Notes: generated by a model not told the origin, from the sequence alone. Positions 26,525-35,962 are shown, counted from the first letter of the stretch. The stretch: 64,000 nt of DNA from Superficieibacter sp. 1612_C1 (GCF_015234305.1 NZ_JADGMI010000001.1:744001-808000), one strand, 5' to 3'. Numbers and translations are program-made.

Positions 26525-27918
26525 ACTCTCTCCTGTGCAGGACGGGCATCGGTAACGCCGCTTGCTTCAAGCACGCGGGCGGCGCGCAGGCAGGCTTGTT
26601 CATTAAACGGCGCGGCAATCAGTTGCAGGCCAATCGGCAATCCGCCAGCCATGCGCAGCGGCACCGAGGCGACCGGCAGGCCCAGGAACGAGATTGGCTG
26701 CGTCAGCATCCCCATGCTGGCGCGCACCGGAAGCCTCTGGCCGTTAATCTCCATCGTTTGCTCGCCAATGCGCGTGGCGCAACGCGGCGTGGCGGGCGCG
26801 ATCAGCACATCTGCGTGGGCGAACAGCGTCTTAAACGCCTCCCGCGCATGGCGGCGAAAACGCTGGGCCTGGATATACCACGCCGACGGGATCATCGCTC
26901 CCGCCAGCAGGCGCTCGCGGGAGTGCGGCTCCACGCGCTGCGGTTCCCGGCGCAGCGCAGGAAGGTACTGATTGCCGCCCTCAGAGGCGCTGATAATAAA
27001 CGCCGCCGAACGGGAAAGTTCCGCCTGCGAAAATATCAGCTCATCGGTGGCGTCCAGCACGCGAGCGGCGCGGGTGACGGCTTCCCGGGCGTCGTTATCG
27101 CACCAGGCGCTGAAATAGCCGCCCAGCACCGCGCAGCGCAACCCCTCCAGCCCGTGCGTCAGCATGGTGGAGACGGGCGCGTGTGGCGTGTCGGCCTGAA
27201 AGGCGTCGCGGGGATCGCGCCCTTGCAGGGCGTCATACACTGCCGCAAGATCTTCAACCCGGCGGGCGAAGGGGCCGATATGATCGAGGCTTGGCACAAA
27301 TGGATGGCTTCCGGCGCGGGAGAGGCGGCCAAAGGTCGGCTTTAGCCCGAAGATCCCGCACAGCGAGGCCGGAACGCGTATGGAGCCGTTGGTGTCGGTA
27401 CCGAGCGCAAAGTGCACCAGCCCGGCAGCGACGGCGGCGGCGGAACCACCCGACGATCCGCCCGCAATGCGCGTTAAATCGTGCGGATTGCGCGTCGCGC
27501 CGTAATGGCTATTTTCAGTGGTAAAGCCGTAGGCATAGGCGTCCATGTTCACCATGCCCGTCAGCATCCCGCCTGCGCTGTGCAACTGGCGCACCGCCCA
27601 GCTATCGACGGTTGCCGCCGGGCGATCGCTAAACAGTTCTGCGCCCGCAAGCGTCGTATGTCCGGCCACGTCAAACAGGTTTTTCACGGCGTAAGGAATG
27701 CCGGCCAGCGGCGGTAGCGGCTGTCTGGCCCGGCGCAGGGTATCAATTGCGTCCGCCTCCGCCAGCAGGCGTGATTCGGTGACGGCGGTCCACGCGTTGA
27801 TCTGCGGATTGACGCGCGCGATGGACGCCAGCGTCTGACGGGCAATCTCGCGGGCGCTGAGATCGCCCGTTATCAACGCCTGACGGATGTCGCTAATACG
27901 CATTTCATGCAGCTTCAT
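26521..27918 (-). CDS. hpxY: HpxY, AtzE-type amidohydrolase
   Basis: A 465-residue amidase-signature enzyme. The Ser-cisSer-Lys triad is present as Lys79 (PYAVKNLFD), Ser155 in GGSSGGS and Ser179 in TDTNGSIR. It resembles AtzE, which with the small partner AtzG hydrolyses 1-carboxybiuret; the neighbouring hpxX product corresponds to AtzG. The substrate in purine degradation is not established. It overlaps hpxX and hpxZ by four bases each, showing tight translational coupling. Confidence 0.88.
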   Translation of the reverse strand: MKLHEMRISDIRQALITGDLSAREIARQTLASIARVNPQINAWTAVTESRLLAEADAIDTLRRARQPLPPLAGIPYAVKNLFDVAGHTTLAGAELFSDRPAATVDSWAVRQLHSAGGMLTGMVNMDAYAYGFTTENSHYGATRNPHDLTRIAGGSSGGSAAAVAAGLVHFALGTDTNGSIRVPASLCGIFGLKPTFGRLSRAGSHPFVPSLDHIGPFARRVEDLAAVYDALQGRDPRDAFQADTPHAPVSTMLTHGLEGLRCAVLGGYFSAWCDNDAREAVTRAARVLDATDELIFSQAELSRSAAFIISASEGGNQYLPALRREPQRVEPHSRERLLAGAMIPSAWYIQAQRFRRHAREAFKTLFAHADVLIAPATPRCATRIGEQTMEINGQRLPVRASMGMLTQPISFLGLPVASVPLRMAGGLPIGLQLIAAPFNEQACLRAARVLEASGVTDARPAQERV

Positions 27919-28103
27919 GCTTTATAGACTCCTGCAATCTCCAGACGGTCATCAAGAGGGAAGGCCATCAGCGGTTCGGCCATGGCGGCAATCCGGCTGA
28001 ACTGCAACCGCAGCTCCGCGCGGCGATCATCATCAAGTTCCACATTCAGGATCTGCGTCATTTGCGTCAGGTACGCGTCCCATTCACAGGGTTCGTTATT
28101 CAT
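27915..28103 (-). CDS. hpxX: HpxX, AtzG-like small subunit (DUF4089)
   Basis: A 62-residue protein of the DUF4089/AtzG family ([33 protein letters not shown]). In the cyanuric acid pathway such small proteins form a stoichiometric complex with the amidase AtzE, here HpxY. The ATG at 28103 lies ten bases after the hpxW stop. An in-frame upstream ATG inside hpxW was rejected because the family starts close to the chosen codon. Confidence 0.87.
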   Translation of the reverse strand: MNNEPCEWDAYLTQMTQILNVELDDDRRAELRLQFSRIAAMAEPLMAFPLDDRLEIAGVYKA

Positions 28104-28113
28104 GGTTTTCTCC

Positions 28114-29697
28114 TCAAAAACCGGCGGCGGAGCCGTTGCTGCGGGGATCGAAGGCCCCTTCAATCAGGCCGTTGGGATGAAGGACTATCGCGCCAGCATG
28201 GCCCATGGCTTCGCTGAAATCCGTCAGGATATCTATCTCATGACCCGCTTCGCGCAGGCGGGCGACCGTCTGCGGCGAAAAGCGGCCTTCCAGTTTTAGC
28301 GTGTCCGAGCTTTGCCCCCAGGTGCGCCCCAGCAGCCAGCGCGGACGGCTAATGCTCTCCTGCAACGGCGCGCCCTGTACCACGTAGCGGGTAAAAAGGG
28401 CCGCCTGAGTTTGCGGCTGACCGTCGCCGCCCATCGAACCGTAAACCATCACCCGTCCGTCGCTCAGGCGCGCCGCGGCAGGGTTAAGCGTGTGAAACGG
28501 CTGTTTTCCTGGCGACAGCGCCAGCAGATGCGCAGGGTCGAGGCTGAACGATGCGCCGCGGTTTTGCCAGACGATGCCGGTATCCGGGAGGACCACGCCG
28601 CTGCCGAATTCGTGATAAATGCTCTGAATAAAAGAGACCGCCAGCCCGCTTTCATCCACAACGCCCATCCAGACCGTATCGCCCGGTCCTTTCCCCGTAC
28701 CCCACGGCGCAGCCTGGCGATCGTCAATGTGCCGGGACAGCACGCTCAGCGCGTCGGGCTCCAGCAGGCGTTGAATATCGGTATTCAGATGACGCGGATC
28801 GGTGATATGGGCATCGCGCAGGCCAAAGGCCAGCTTAGTGGCTTCGACGATACGGTGTACGGTGGTCGCATCATCGGCATCGGCCATATCAGGACGGTCG
28901 GTTATGCCGAGGATGGCCAGCGAGACCAGTCCCTGAGTGGGCGGTGCCAGATTCCACACGTCGCCGTGGGTATGTTGCAACCTGAGCGGCGTCGTGCGAC
29001 GGGCGCGATGCTGCTGTAAATCTGCAAGGGTGATGGGCAGGCCGCACTGCGCCATGCCGTTTGCCAGGCACTCCGCCAGCGGACCGCGGTAAAAACTGTC
29101 CAGCCCCTCGTCGGCCAGCCGTTTCAGGGTGGAGGCAAGCGCGGGCTGGCGAAAGCGGCTTCCGGCCAGCGGGGCCGCGCCCTCCACCAGCCAGGTTTCA
29201 GCAAAACCTGGCAGATCGCGCAGTTCCGCCAGTTTATCGGCGGTGGCATTGGCCTGAGACGCCGTAACCGGCATTCCGTCTTCGGCATAGCCGATAGCAT
29301 CGGCAAGCAGACGGCGCAGCGGCAGCGCCTGACCGGTGAGCGACTGCGAGAGACTGAGCGCATCGTCCCAGCCGCTTACGGTGCCCGCAACGGTCAGCGC
29401 GGCGCGCGGGCCGCGGTGAGGGATCTGCGACACATCGCTGTAGGCTTCCGGCGTCGCCAGCGAACCCGCCGCGCCGCTGGCGTCAATGGCAACAGGCTCG
29501 CCTTCCGGCGGCACGATAAGCCAGAAGCCGTCGCCGCCCAGCCCGTTCATATGCGGGTAGACCACCGCGATGGTTGCGGCAGCGGCGACCATCGCCTCTA
29601 TAGCGCTACCGCCTTCGCGCAGGATCGCCAGCGCGCTTTGGCTGGCCAGATGATGGGGGGCTACCGCCATCCCGCGTGTCGATACGTTACTCTGCAT
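28114..29697 (-). CDS. hpxW: HpxW, oxamate amidohydrolase
   Basis: A 527-residue Ntn-hydrolase of the gamma-glutamyltranspeptidase family. The proenzyme should cleave itself before Thr341 (GPGDTVWMGVVDESGLAVS), which becomes the N-terminal nucleophile of the small subunit. There is no signal peptide, unlike secreted Ggt. The Klebsiella enzyme was shown to hydrolyse oxamate to oxalate and ammonia, releasing the last ring nitrogen. It is first in hpxWXYZ behind a sigma-54-like promoter and divergent from hpxU. Confidence 0.9.
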   Translation of the reverse strand: MQSNVSTRGMAVAPHHLASQSALAILREGGSAIEAMVAAAATIAVVYPHMNGLGGDGFWLIVPPEGEPVAIDASGAAGSLATPEAYSDVSQIPHRGPRAALTVAGTVSGWDDALSLSQSLTGQALPLRRLLADAIGYAEDGMPVTASQANATADKLAELRDLPGFAETWLVEGAAPLAGSRFRQPALASTLKRLADEGLDSFYRGPLAECLANGMAQCGLPITLADLQQHRARRTTPLRLQHTHGDVWNLAPPTQGLVSLAILGITDRPDMADADDATTVHRIVEATKLAFGLRDAHITDPRHLNTDIQRLLEPDALSVLSRHIDDRQAAPWGTGKGPGDTVWMGVVDESGLAVSFIQSIYHEFGSGVVLPDTGIVWQNRGASFSLDPAHLLALSPGKQPFHTLNPAAARLSDGRVMVYGSMGGDGQPQTQAALFTRYVVQGAPLQESISRPRWLLGRTWGQSSDTLKLEGRFSPQTVARLREAGHEIDILTDFSEAMGHAGAIVLHPNGLIEGAFDPRSNGSAAGF

Positions 29698-29731
29698 AAG
29701 GCATCCTCATGACCGAAAGAGATCGTGAAGT

Positions 29732-29747
29732 TGCAAAAGCTGTTCCA
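29732..29747 (-). promoter_or_regulatory. Sigma-54 promoter of hpxWXYZ
   Basis: On the minus strand TGGAACAGCTTTTGCA differs from the consensus by one base in the -24 box and has the correct ten-base GG-GC spacing. Transcription would start near 29720, leaving a leader of about 23 bases to hpxW. Confidence 0.7.
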
Positions 29748-29790
29748 CATCTGAATAAAAAGTTTCAGCCAGCGGGCCGAAGGGATTTTT

Positions 29791-29807
29791 TGCACATCGG
29801 GTATGCA
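29791..29807. promoter_or_regulatory. Possible NtrC site near hpxW/hpxU
   Basis: TGCACATCGGGTATGCA keeps the outer TGCAC and TGCA halves of the 17-base NtrC consensus but not the inner bases. It is about 80 bases upstream of the predicted hpxW start of transcription, closer than most NtrC enhancers, so support is limited. Confidence 0.35.
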
Positions 29808-29860
29808 TTGTGAAAGCGTTTAGCGATATAGTGCGGTGAAACGAAAGTTACAGAGGTCAT

Positions 29861-30700
29861 ATGCAACAGCTTGATGAACGACTGAAAGGGCAGTATGCCG
29901 CTTTGACGCCGCAGGAACAGCGGGTGGCCGATTTTATTTTCGATCACTTTGACGATCTCATTAGCTATAACAGTGCCGAGCTGGCAACGCTGAGCGGGGT
30001 ATCAAAAGCGACGGTGAGCCGTCTGTTCAGGCGGCTGGGCTACGAAAAATATAAGGATATGCGCGATGAGCTGCGTACCCTGCGCCAGAGCGGAATGCCG
30101 CTGACCGATAATCGCGATGCGGTGCAGGGCAATACGCTGCTGGCGCGCCATTATAAACAGGAGATGGCAAACCTGACCCAGTGGGTCAACGCCCTGGATG
30201 CACAGCAATTCGCTGACGCGATAGCCAGCATGGTTGCCTCGCGGCGCATTATTATTATCGGCATGCGTAATGCCTATCCCGCCGCGTTACACCTGCGTCA
30301 GCAGCTGCTACAGGCGCGCGGGCAGGTGCTGGTACTGCCGCAGCCGGGACAAAGCCTGAGCGAAGAGCTGGTGGATCTCACGGCTGACGATCTGGTGGTC
30401 GTGATGGCCTTTCGTCGTCGCCCGCGCATTATTCGCCCGTTATTACAGCAGCTTCAGAACAACGGTATTCCGGTATTGCTGATGTGCGAACCGCAGGCGC
30501 ACAGCCTGTTTCCGCTCACGCGCTGGCAGCTCTGCGCGCCGCTGGACAGCGTATCGGCGTTTGATAGCTATGCCTCGGTTAACAGCCTGATCAACCTGCT
30601 GGCTAACGCGCTACTGCACGGCATTCTCGATAAAGGCCGTCCGCGCATTCACGATATCGCCACGCTCTATCAGCAACTCGACGAGCTGGAACAGCGATAA
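29861..30700 (+). CDS. hpxU: HpxU, RpiR-family repressor
   Basis: A 279-residue RpiR/MurR-type regulator with N-terminal helix-turn-helix (AELATLSGVSKATVSRLFRRLGY, about residues 36-58) and a C-terminal SIS domain (from about residue 125) for phosphosugar-like or metabolite ligands. In K. pneumoniae HpxU represses the allantoate genes, including the hpxWXYZ operon. Its position between hpxWXYZ and hpxJK, divergent from the former and upstream of the latter, supports control of both. The ATG at 29861 follows AGAGGTCAT. Confidence 0.88.
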   Translation: MQQLDERLKGQYAALTPQEQRVADFIFDHFDDLISYNSAELATLSGVSKATVSRLFRRLGYEKYKDMRDELRTLRQSGMPLTDNRDAVQGNTLLARHYKQEMANLTQWVNALDAQQFADAIASMVASRRIIIIGMRNAYPAALHLRQQLLQARGQVLVLPQPGQSLSEELVDLTADDLVVVMAFRRRPRIIRPLLQQLQNNGIPVLLMCEPQAHSLFPLTRWQLCAPLDSVSAFDSYASVNSLINLLANALLHGILDKGRPRIHDIATLYQQLDELEQR

Positions 30701-30844
30701 TGGGGCGTCAGGCTGGTGCTTTGCCTTATTCCGGTGCATTAACAGAACCGCTAAACGCAGCCTTATTGCCTGCCTGCTCTCCTCAGGGCGTTTCTTTCCC
30801 GCTGTTTTACTGTTTTCGCCGTGGCGCAGCGGGTAAGGCTTCTC

Positions 30845-30860
30845 TGGCACATTAGTTGCA
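30845..30860 (+). promoter_or_regulatory. Sigma-54 promoter of hpxJK
   Basis: TGGCACATTAGTTGCA is a perfect sigma-54 element (TGGCAC-N5-TTGCA, GG and GC ten bases apart). Transcription would begin near 30872, about 130 bases before hpxJ, leaving room for a repressor site in the leader. Two GGTGC half-sites about 115-135 bases upstream could be NtrC contacts but are not palindromic. Confidence 0.85.
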
Positions 30861-31002
30861 AATGTCTATTTATAGAATCTTTTGTTTCATGCTAACGTAA
30901 CGGGCCAGGCACCGATCAACATGCGGGCTGCGCCTGACCGCTGACAACATCATTGAGGCGGCTCCCCCCGTGCGCGGCCTTATTAAACCAAAGGAACGTC
31001 AT

Positions 31003-32244
31003 ATGGATATCGCTCAATTTCCGCAAATTAATCCGCCGCAGCGCCTGCTGATGGGACCCGGACCGATTAACGCCGATCCGCGCGTGCTGCGCGCGATGTC
31101 GAGCCAGCTTATTGGTCAGTACGATCCGGCGATGACCCACTATATGAATGAAGTCATGGCGCTGTACCGCGGCGTATTTCGCACTGAAAATCGCTGGACG
31201 ATGCTGATTGACGGCACCTCGCGCGCCGGTATTGAGGCGATCCTCGTCTCCGCCATTCGTCCCGGCGATAAAGTGCTGGTGCCGGTGTTTGGCCGCTTTG
31301 GACATCTGCTGTGTGAAATCGCCCGCCGCTGCCGCGCGGAGGTTCACACCATCGACGCGCCGTGGGGTGAGGTATTCACTCCGGACCAGATAGAGGACGC
31401 CATCAAACGGGTGCGTCCGCGCCTGCTGCTGACGGTGCAGGGCGATACGTCGACCACTATGCTGCAACCGCTGGCGGAGCTGGGCGAGATTTGCCGCCGT
31501 CACGACGTGTTGTTCTACACCGATGCGACCGCTTCGCTGGGCGGCAACGCCCTTGAAACCGACGCCTGGCAGCTGGACGCCGTCTCGGCGGGAATGCAGA
31601 AATGTCTCGGCGGCCCATCCGGCACCTCGCCCATTACCCTGAGCGCACGGATGGAGGAGGCCATTCGCCGCCGCAAATGCGTGGAAGAGGGCATCCGCAC
31701 CGATGCGCATCGTGATGGCGTTGATGAAATGGTCTACTCCAACTACTTCGATCTCGGCATGGTTATGGATTACTGGGGACCGGAGCGTCTCAATCACCAC
31801 ACGGAAGCCACCTCGGCGCTGTTCGGCGCACGCGAATGTGCGCGCCTTATCCTTCAGGAAGGGCTGGATAACGGCATTGCGCGTCACAAATTGCACGGCG
31901 ATGCTCTGCTGAAGGGGATTCAGGCGATGGGGCTGGAAACGTTCGGCGATCTGAAGCACAAGATGAACAATGTGCTGGGCGTGGTTATCCCCTCCGGCGT
32001 GAACGGCGATCGGGTGCGTAAGCTGATGCTGGAGGATTTTGGCATTGAAATCGGCACCTCGTTTGGCCCGCTGCACGGCAAAGTGTGGCGCATCGGCACG
32101 ATGGGCTATAACGCCCGCAAGGATTGCGTGATGACCACCCTCAGCGCGCTGGAGTCGGTACTGAACTATCTGAAGTTTCCCACCTTACAGGGTGCGGCAA
32201 TGCAGGCGGCATGGGATCATTATCGCAGCGAGGCGTCACAATGA
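31003..32244 (+). CDS. hpxJ: HpxJ, ureidoglycine-glyoxylate aminotransferase
   Basis: A 413-residue PLP-dependent class V aminotransferase (PucG family). The PLP lysine is Lys200 in SAGMQKCLGGPSG, and Asp174 in FYTDATASLGG stacks under the cofactor. The Klebsiella enzyme converts ureidoglycine and a keto acid such as glyoxylate to oxalurate and an amino acid. The ATG at 31003 follows AAAGGAACG. Its stop overlaps the hpxK start as ATGA. The hpxFGHI genes that precede hpxJK in K. pneumoniae are absent from this place. Confidence 0.9.
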   Translation: MDIAQFPQINPPQRLLMGPGPINADPRVLRAMSSQLIGQYDPAMTHYMNEVMALYRGVFRTENRWTMLIDGTSRAGIEAILVSAIRPGDKVLVPVFGRFGHLLCEIARRCRAEVHTIDAPWGEVFTPDQIEDAIKRVRPRLLLTVQGDTSTTMLQPLAELGEICRRHDVLFYTDATASLGGNALETDAWQLDAVSAGMQKCLGGPSGTSPITLSARMEEAIRRRKCVEEGIRTDAHRDGVDEMVYSNYFDLGMVMDYWGPERLNHHTEATSALFGARECARLILQEGLDNGIARHKLHGDALLKGIQAMGLETFGDLKHKMNNVLGVVIPSGVNGDRVRKLMLEDFGIEIGTSFGPLHGKVWRIGTMGYNARKDCVMTTLSALESVLNYLKFPTLQGAAMQAAWDHYRSEASQ

Positions 32245-33497
32245 GTGTGTCAGCGTCCCTGAGGGTGGATATTCAGCAGGCGGCGCGGGTAATGGCGCGC
32301 GCCGACGAGCTGGCGGCAATTAGCGAAGCGCCGGACGCGCTGACCCGGGTCTATCTTTCCCCGCAGCATCTACAGGCTAATCAGCGGGTAGGCGAGTGGA
32401 TGCGTCAGGCGGGAATGACCGTCTGGCAGGACAGCGTTGGCAATATCTGCGGACGCTACGAGGGCGAACAGGAAGGCACGCAGGCGATTTTATTAGGTTC
32501 GCATCTGGATACCGTGCGCAACGCCGGGCGCTACGACGGCATGCTGGGCGTACTGACCGCCATTGAGGTGGTGCACAGCCTGCATCAACAGGGTAAACGG
32601 CTGGCGAAAGCCATCGAAGTTGTCGGTTTTTGTGATGAAGAAGGCACGCGCTTCGGCATTACGTTATTGGGCAGCCGCGGCCTGACCGGCACCTGGCCCG
32701 ACGGCTGGCTGGCGCAAACGGATGCGAACGGCATCAGCGTGGCGCAGGCGATGGTGAATGCGGGGCTTGACCCGACGCGGACCCACCTTGCCGCCCGCCG
32801 GACGGAGGAGTTGGCCTGCTACCTTGAGCTTCACATTGAACAGGGTCCCTGTCTTGAACAGCAAGGGCTGGCGCTGGGCGTGGTTGAGGCGATCAACGGC
32901 GCGCGTCGCCTGAATTGCCGCTTTACCGGCGAGGCGGGGCACGCGGGAACGGTGCCCATGCACCACCGTAAAGACGCGCTGGCCGCCGCTGCCGAGTGGA
33001 TAATGGCGGTGGAAAGTACCACCCGACAGCGCGGGGGCAATTTGGTTGCCACAATAGGAACCCTGGACTGTACGCCCGGCGCGGTGAACGTTATCCCCGG
33101 CGAGGTCACGCTGACGCTGGATATTCGCGGACCTGAAGACGCGCCGCTGGATGCGCTGTTACACGATCTGCTGGCGCAGGCACAGGACATAGCCACCCGT
33201 CGGCATATGCGCTTTGGTGCGCAGGAGTTTTACCGCATTGCCGCCACGCCGTGCGATGCACAGCTACAAACGCTGCTTGCCGACGCGGTAACCAGGGTGC
33301 AGGGGCGTGCGTTGCACCTGCCGAGCGGCGCGGGACACGACGCCATCGCCATCGCTGAACGCTGGCCGACAGGCATGCTGTTTGTACGTTGTCAGGGGGG
33401 GATCAGCCACCATCCGGCTGAATCCGTTAACGTCGATGATGTCGCGCTGGCAATAAGCGCATTCACCAGCGCGGTAGAGACGCTGGCGCAACGTTAA
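32241..33497 (+). CDS. hpxK: HpxK, allantoate amidohydrolase
   Basis: A 418-residue M20-type metal amidohydrolase, which converts allantoate to ureidoglycine with release of ammonia and carbon dioxide. Metal ligands are visible as His88 (GSHLDTV), Asp99 (GRYDGMLG), Glu133/Glu134 (CDEEGTRFG), His198 (LHIEQGP) and a C-terminal GISHHPAES histidine. The start at 32241 overlaps the hpxJ stop; the longer open frame upstream lies inside hpxJ. It supplies the substrate of HpxJ. Confidence 0.92.
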   Translation: MSVSASLRVDIQQAARVMARADELAAISEAPDALTRVYLSPQHLQANQRVGEWMRQAGMTVWQDSVGNICGRYEGEQEGTQAILLGSHLDTVRNAGRYDGMLGVLTAIEVVHSLHQQGKRLAKAIEVVGFCDEEGTRFGITLLGSRGLTGTWPDGWLAQTDANGISVAQAMVNAGLDPTRTHLAARRTEELACYLELHIEQGPCLEQQGLALGVVEAINGARRLNCRFTGEAGHAGTVPMHHRKDALAAAAEWIMAVESTTRQRGGNLVATIGTLDCTPGAVNVIPGEVTLTLDIRGPEDAPLDALLHDLLAQAQDIATRRHMRFGAQEFYRIAATPCDAQLQTLLADAVTRVQGRALHLPSGAGHDAIAIAERWPTGMLFVRCQGGISHHPAESVNVDDVALAISAFTSAVETLAQR

Positions 33498-33658
33498 CCG
33501 CTCGTCATTAATCCGGCTAAGAGAGGTTTGCTCTATAAGCGTTTTCGACCACACTGTATTTGACAGGGAGTGTTTTTCAGCCTTCTGCAAACGGTTTGCG
33601 CCTGACAGCGCGCCGACTTCCTGCAAACAGATGATCGAAAAACTTCGGACGAACATTC

Positions 33659-35269
33659 ATGAAAAAGATCGCGATAGTCGGCGCAGGCCCCACCGGTATT
33701 TATACTTTTTACTCGCTTCTAAAAAAGAACGTGCCGCTTTCCATCACGGTTTACGAACAGGCGAATGAAGCCGGCGTGGGAATGCCTTACAGCAATGAAG
33801 ACAATTCAAAAATGATGCTGGCGAATATCGCCAGCATTGAAATTCCGCCTATTTTTTCCACCTATATCGACTGGCTGCGCGCGCAGGATGAAGCACATCT
33901 GGCGCGCTATCGCGTTGATTATGCGTCGCTCCACGTTCGCCAGTTCCTGCCGCGTATTCTTCTCGGCGAATATTTTCGTGACCAGTTTGTGCAGCTTGTC
34001 GCCGAGGCAAGAAAGCAGGGCTTTGAGGTTAACGTACATGAGGCTTGCCAGGTCACCGATCTGGAAGCCACTGAAACGGGCGTCAAACTGTGGGTTGAAA
34101 ATGAACTCGCGGCAGAGCGCTTTGACCTGGCGGTGATTGCAACCGGCCACGTCTGGCCTGATGACAGCACCTCGACCCGCACCTTTTTCCCCAGCCCCTG
34201 GTCGGGGCTGATGGAGGCCAATATACGGGCCTGCAACGTCGGGATCATGGGCACGTCGCTGAGCGGCATCGACGCGGCGATGGCGGTGGTGGTCCAGCAC
34301 GGCGCATTCGTGGAGTCCGACGACGGTCATCTTCAGTTTACACTGGACCCGCAGAGCCAGGCACTCAACATTACTCTGATGTCGCGCTCAGGCATCCTGC
34401 CGGAAGCGGATTTTTACTGCCCGATCCCTTATGAACCGCTGAATGTGGTGACAGAAAACGCGATCCAGCGTGAAATAGACGCTGGTACCGATGGGCTGCT
34501 CGACCGCGTATTCCGGCTGCTGGTGCAAGAGCTTGAGCAGGCGGACCCGCAGTGGAGCGAGCGTATTGCCCTTCAGACGCTGAATGCCGATACGATTAAC
34601 GAGGCATGGTTCGCCGACCGCAAAAAACACGATCCTTTCCGCTGGGCGCAAGCCAATCTTGATGAAGTCGAACGTAACAAGCGTGATAAGCGCACGGTCG
34701 CCTGGCGCTATACCATTCTGCGCCTGCACGAAAAGGTGGAGGAGATTGTTCCGCACCTCAATGAGCAGGATATGCAACGTTTTACATCGGGGCTGGCGCG
34801 CATCTTTATTGATAATTATGCCGCTATTCCTTCGCAGTCAATTCGTCGCCTGCTGGCGCTGCGCGAAGCGGGGATCATCGATATTCTCGCGCTTGGGCAG
34901 GAGTACGAGATGAAGGTGGAGGAAAACCAGACGCGGATTTTCAACCAGCAAAATAGCTGGTCCTTCGACGTGTTTATCGATGCGCGCGGACAACAGGCGC
35001 TGAAGACGAAAGATCTTCCGTTCCCGACGCTGCGCCAACAGCTGCTTGCGACGGGGGAAGACATTCCGGATGTGGGGGATGACTACACCTTACAGGAGCC
35101 GGCACTGGCCCGCGGCCATATTGCCTTTGGTGCGCTGCCTTATCTGATGCACGACAGACCGTTCGTTCAGGGGATCACCGCCTGCGCTGAAATTGGTGCG
35201 GCGATGGCAAGGGCGATAACTCAGCCCGCCGCGTGGTCGCGTCGTCGCCTGCCCTTTATTGAGGTATAA
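33659..35269 (+). CDS. FAD/NAD(P)-binding protein, YdhS-like
   Basis: A 536-residue flavoprotein-like protein resembling E. coli YdhS (FAD-NAD(P)-binding family) over its full length. The dinucleotide-binding motif GAGPTG is at 7-12, followed by YEQANEAGVGMPYS. The central GIMGTSLSGIDAAMAV repeats a second nucleotide-binding signature. The biochemical function of the family is not known. It is transcribed alone, separated from hpxK by 160 bases and convergent with the phosphatase gene. No evident link to purine metabolism. Confidence 0.85.
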   Translation: MKKIAIVGAGPTGIYTFYSLLKKNVPLSITVYEQANEAGVGMPYSNEDNSKMMLANIASIEIPPIFSTYIDWLRAQDEAHLARYRVDYASLHVRQFLPRILLGEYFRDQFVQLVAEARKQGFEVNVHEACQVTDLEATETGVKLWVENELAAERFDLAVIATGHVWPDDSTSTRTFFPSPWSGLMEANIRACNVGIMGTSLSGIDAAMAVVVQHGAFVESDDGHLQFTLDPQSQALNITLMSRSGILPEADFYCPIPYEPLNVVTENAIQREIDAGTDGLLDRVFRLLVQELEQADPQWSERIALQTLNADTINEAWFADRKKHDPFRWAQANLDEVERNKRDKRTVAWRYTILRLHEKVEEIVPHLNEQDMQRFTSGLARIFIDNYAAIPSQSIRRLLALREAGIIDILALGQEYEMKVEENQTRIFNQQNSWSFDVFIDARGQQALKTKDLPFPTLRQQLLATGEDIPDVGDDYTLQEPALARGHIAFGALPYLMHDRPFVQGITACAEIGAAMARAITQPAAWSRRRLPFIEV

Positions 35270-35290
35270 CGAAAAGGCGGGGCGTTGACC

Positions 35291-35962
35291 TCAGTTCTGC
35301 GCCTCGCTTCCCTGTATCGGCATTAACGTTAACGTGCCGCTGAATACCGCGCCGGTATCTATATAAAACTGATTGGTGAAATGCAGCGGGACCGCGACCG
35401 GCGTGTGGCCGAAAACAAAGGCGTCCGCACCGCTGATGGCTTTCCGGTGACCACGCTGTGAGGCCGCGATCCGCTCCCGGCTCCAGACTACGCGCTCTTC
35501 ATCAACCGGCTGGTCCCGCTGGTAATGCTCAGCGGGGTAATCGGCGTGGCAAATCACATAGCGGCCCAGCGGCATTTCGACCTCGATAATCAACGGCAGC
35601 GCGGCGACCTGCGGCAGTAATCTCTGCACGCGGGTTTTATCGGCGTCATCAAGCGTAAAAAACCACTCCCCGCCATTCATTCTCCACAACCCGGCATCGC
35701 GGTGATTCACCAGCGCGTCCAGCATCATCTCTTCATGATTGCCGCGAATGACGCGAAACCAGGGTTCGCTGATAAGCGAAAGGCAGGCGACATTCTCCTT
35801 TCCCCGGTCGGCAAGATCGCCAACGGAAATAAGTAAATCCTCATCTTTATTGAAATTTACCGCCGCCAGTTTGCTTTGCAGCAAGGAATAACAGCCGTGC
35901 AAATCACCCACGACCCAGATGTTGCGCCAGTCTGCGCCATTGAGGTACTGGTAAACCGTCAT
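35291..35962 (-). CDS. Serine/threonine protein phosphatase, PphA/PphB type
   Basis: A 223-residue PPP-family metallophosphatase. The three metal-binding motifs are intact: GDLHG (19-23), GDLADRG (48-54) and RGNHE (73-77), and VFGHTP near the C-terminus supplies further ligands. It resembles E. coli PphA and PphB about equally, so no symbol is assigned. Bacterial members dephosphorylate phosphoproteins and can act in misfolded-protein or envelope stress signalling. It is monocistronic and convergent with the YdhS-like gene. Confidence 0.85.
   Translation of the reverse strand: MTVYQYLNGADWRNIWVVGDLHGCYSLLQSKLAAVNFNKDEDLLISVGDLADRGKENVACLSLISEPWFRVIRGNHEEMMLDALVNHRDAGLWRMNGGEWFFTLDDADKTRVQRLLPQVAALPLIIEVEMPLGRYVICHADYPAEHYQRDQPVDEERVVWSRERIAASQRGHRKAISGADAFVFGHTPVAVPLHFTNQFYIDTGAVFSGTLTLMPIQGSEAQN

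Noticed and set aside
30730-30760. NtrC enhancer upstream of hpxJ
   Set aside because: Two GGTGC half-sites are present, but they are direct repeats rather than a palindrome.
30916-32076. 386-codon minus-strand frame opposite hpxJ
   Set aside because: It is the codon-bias shadow of a well-supported aminotransferase gene.
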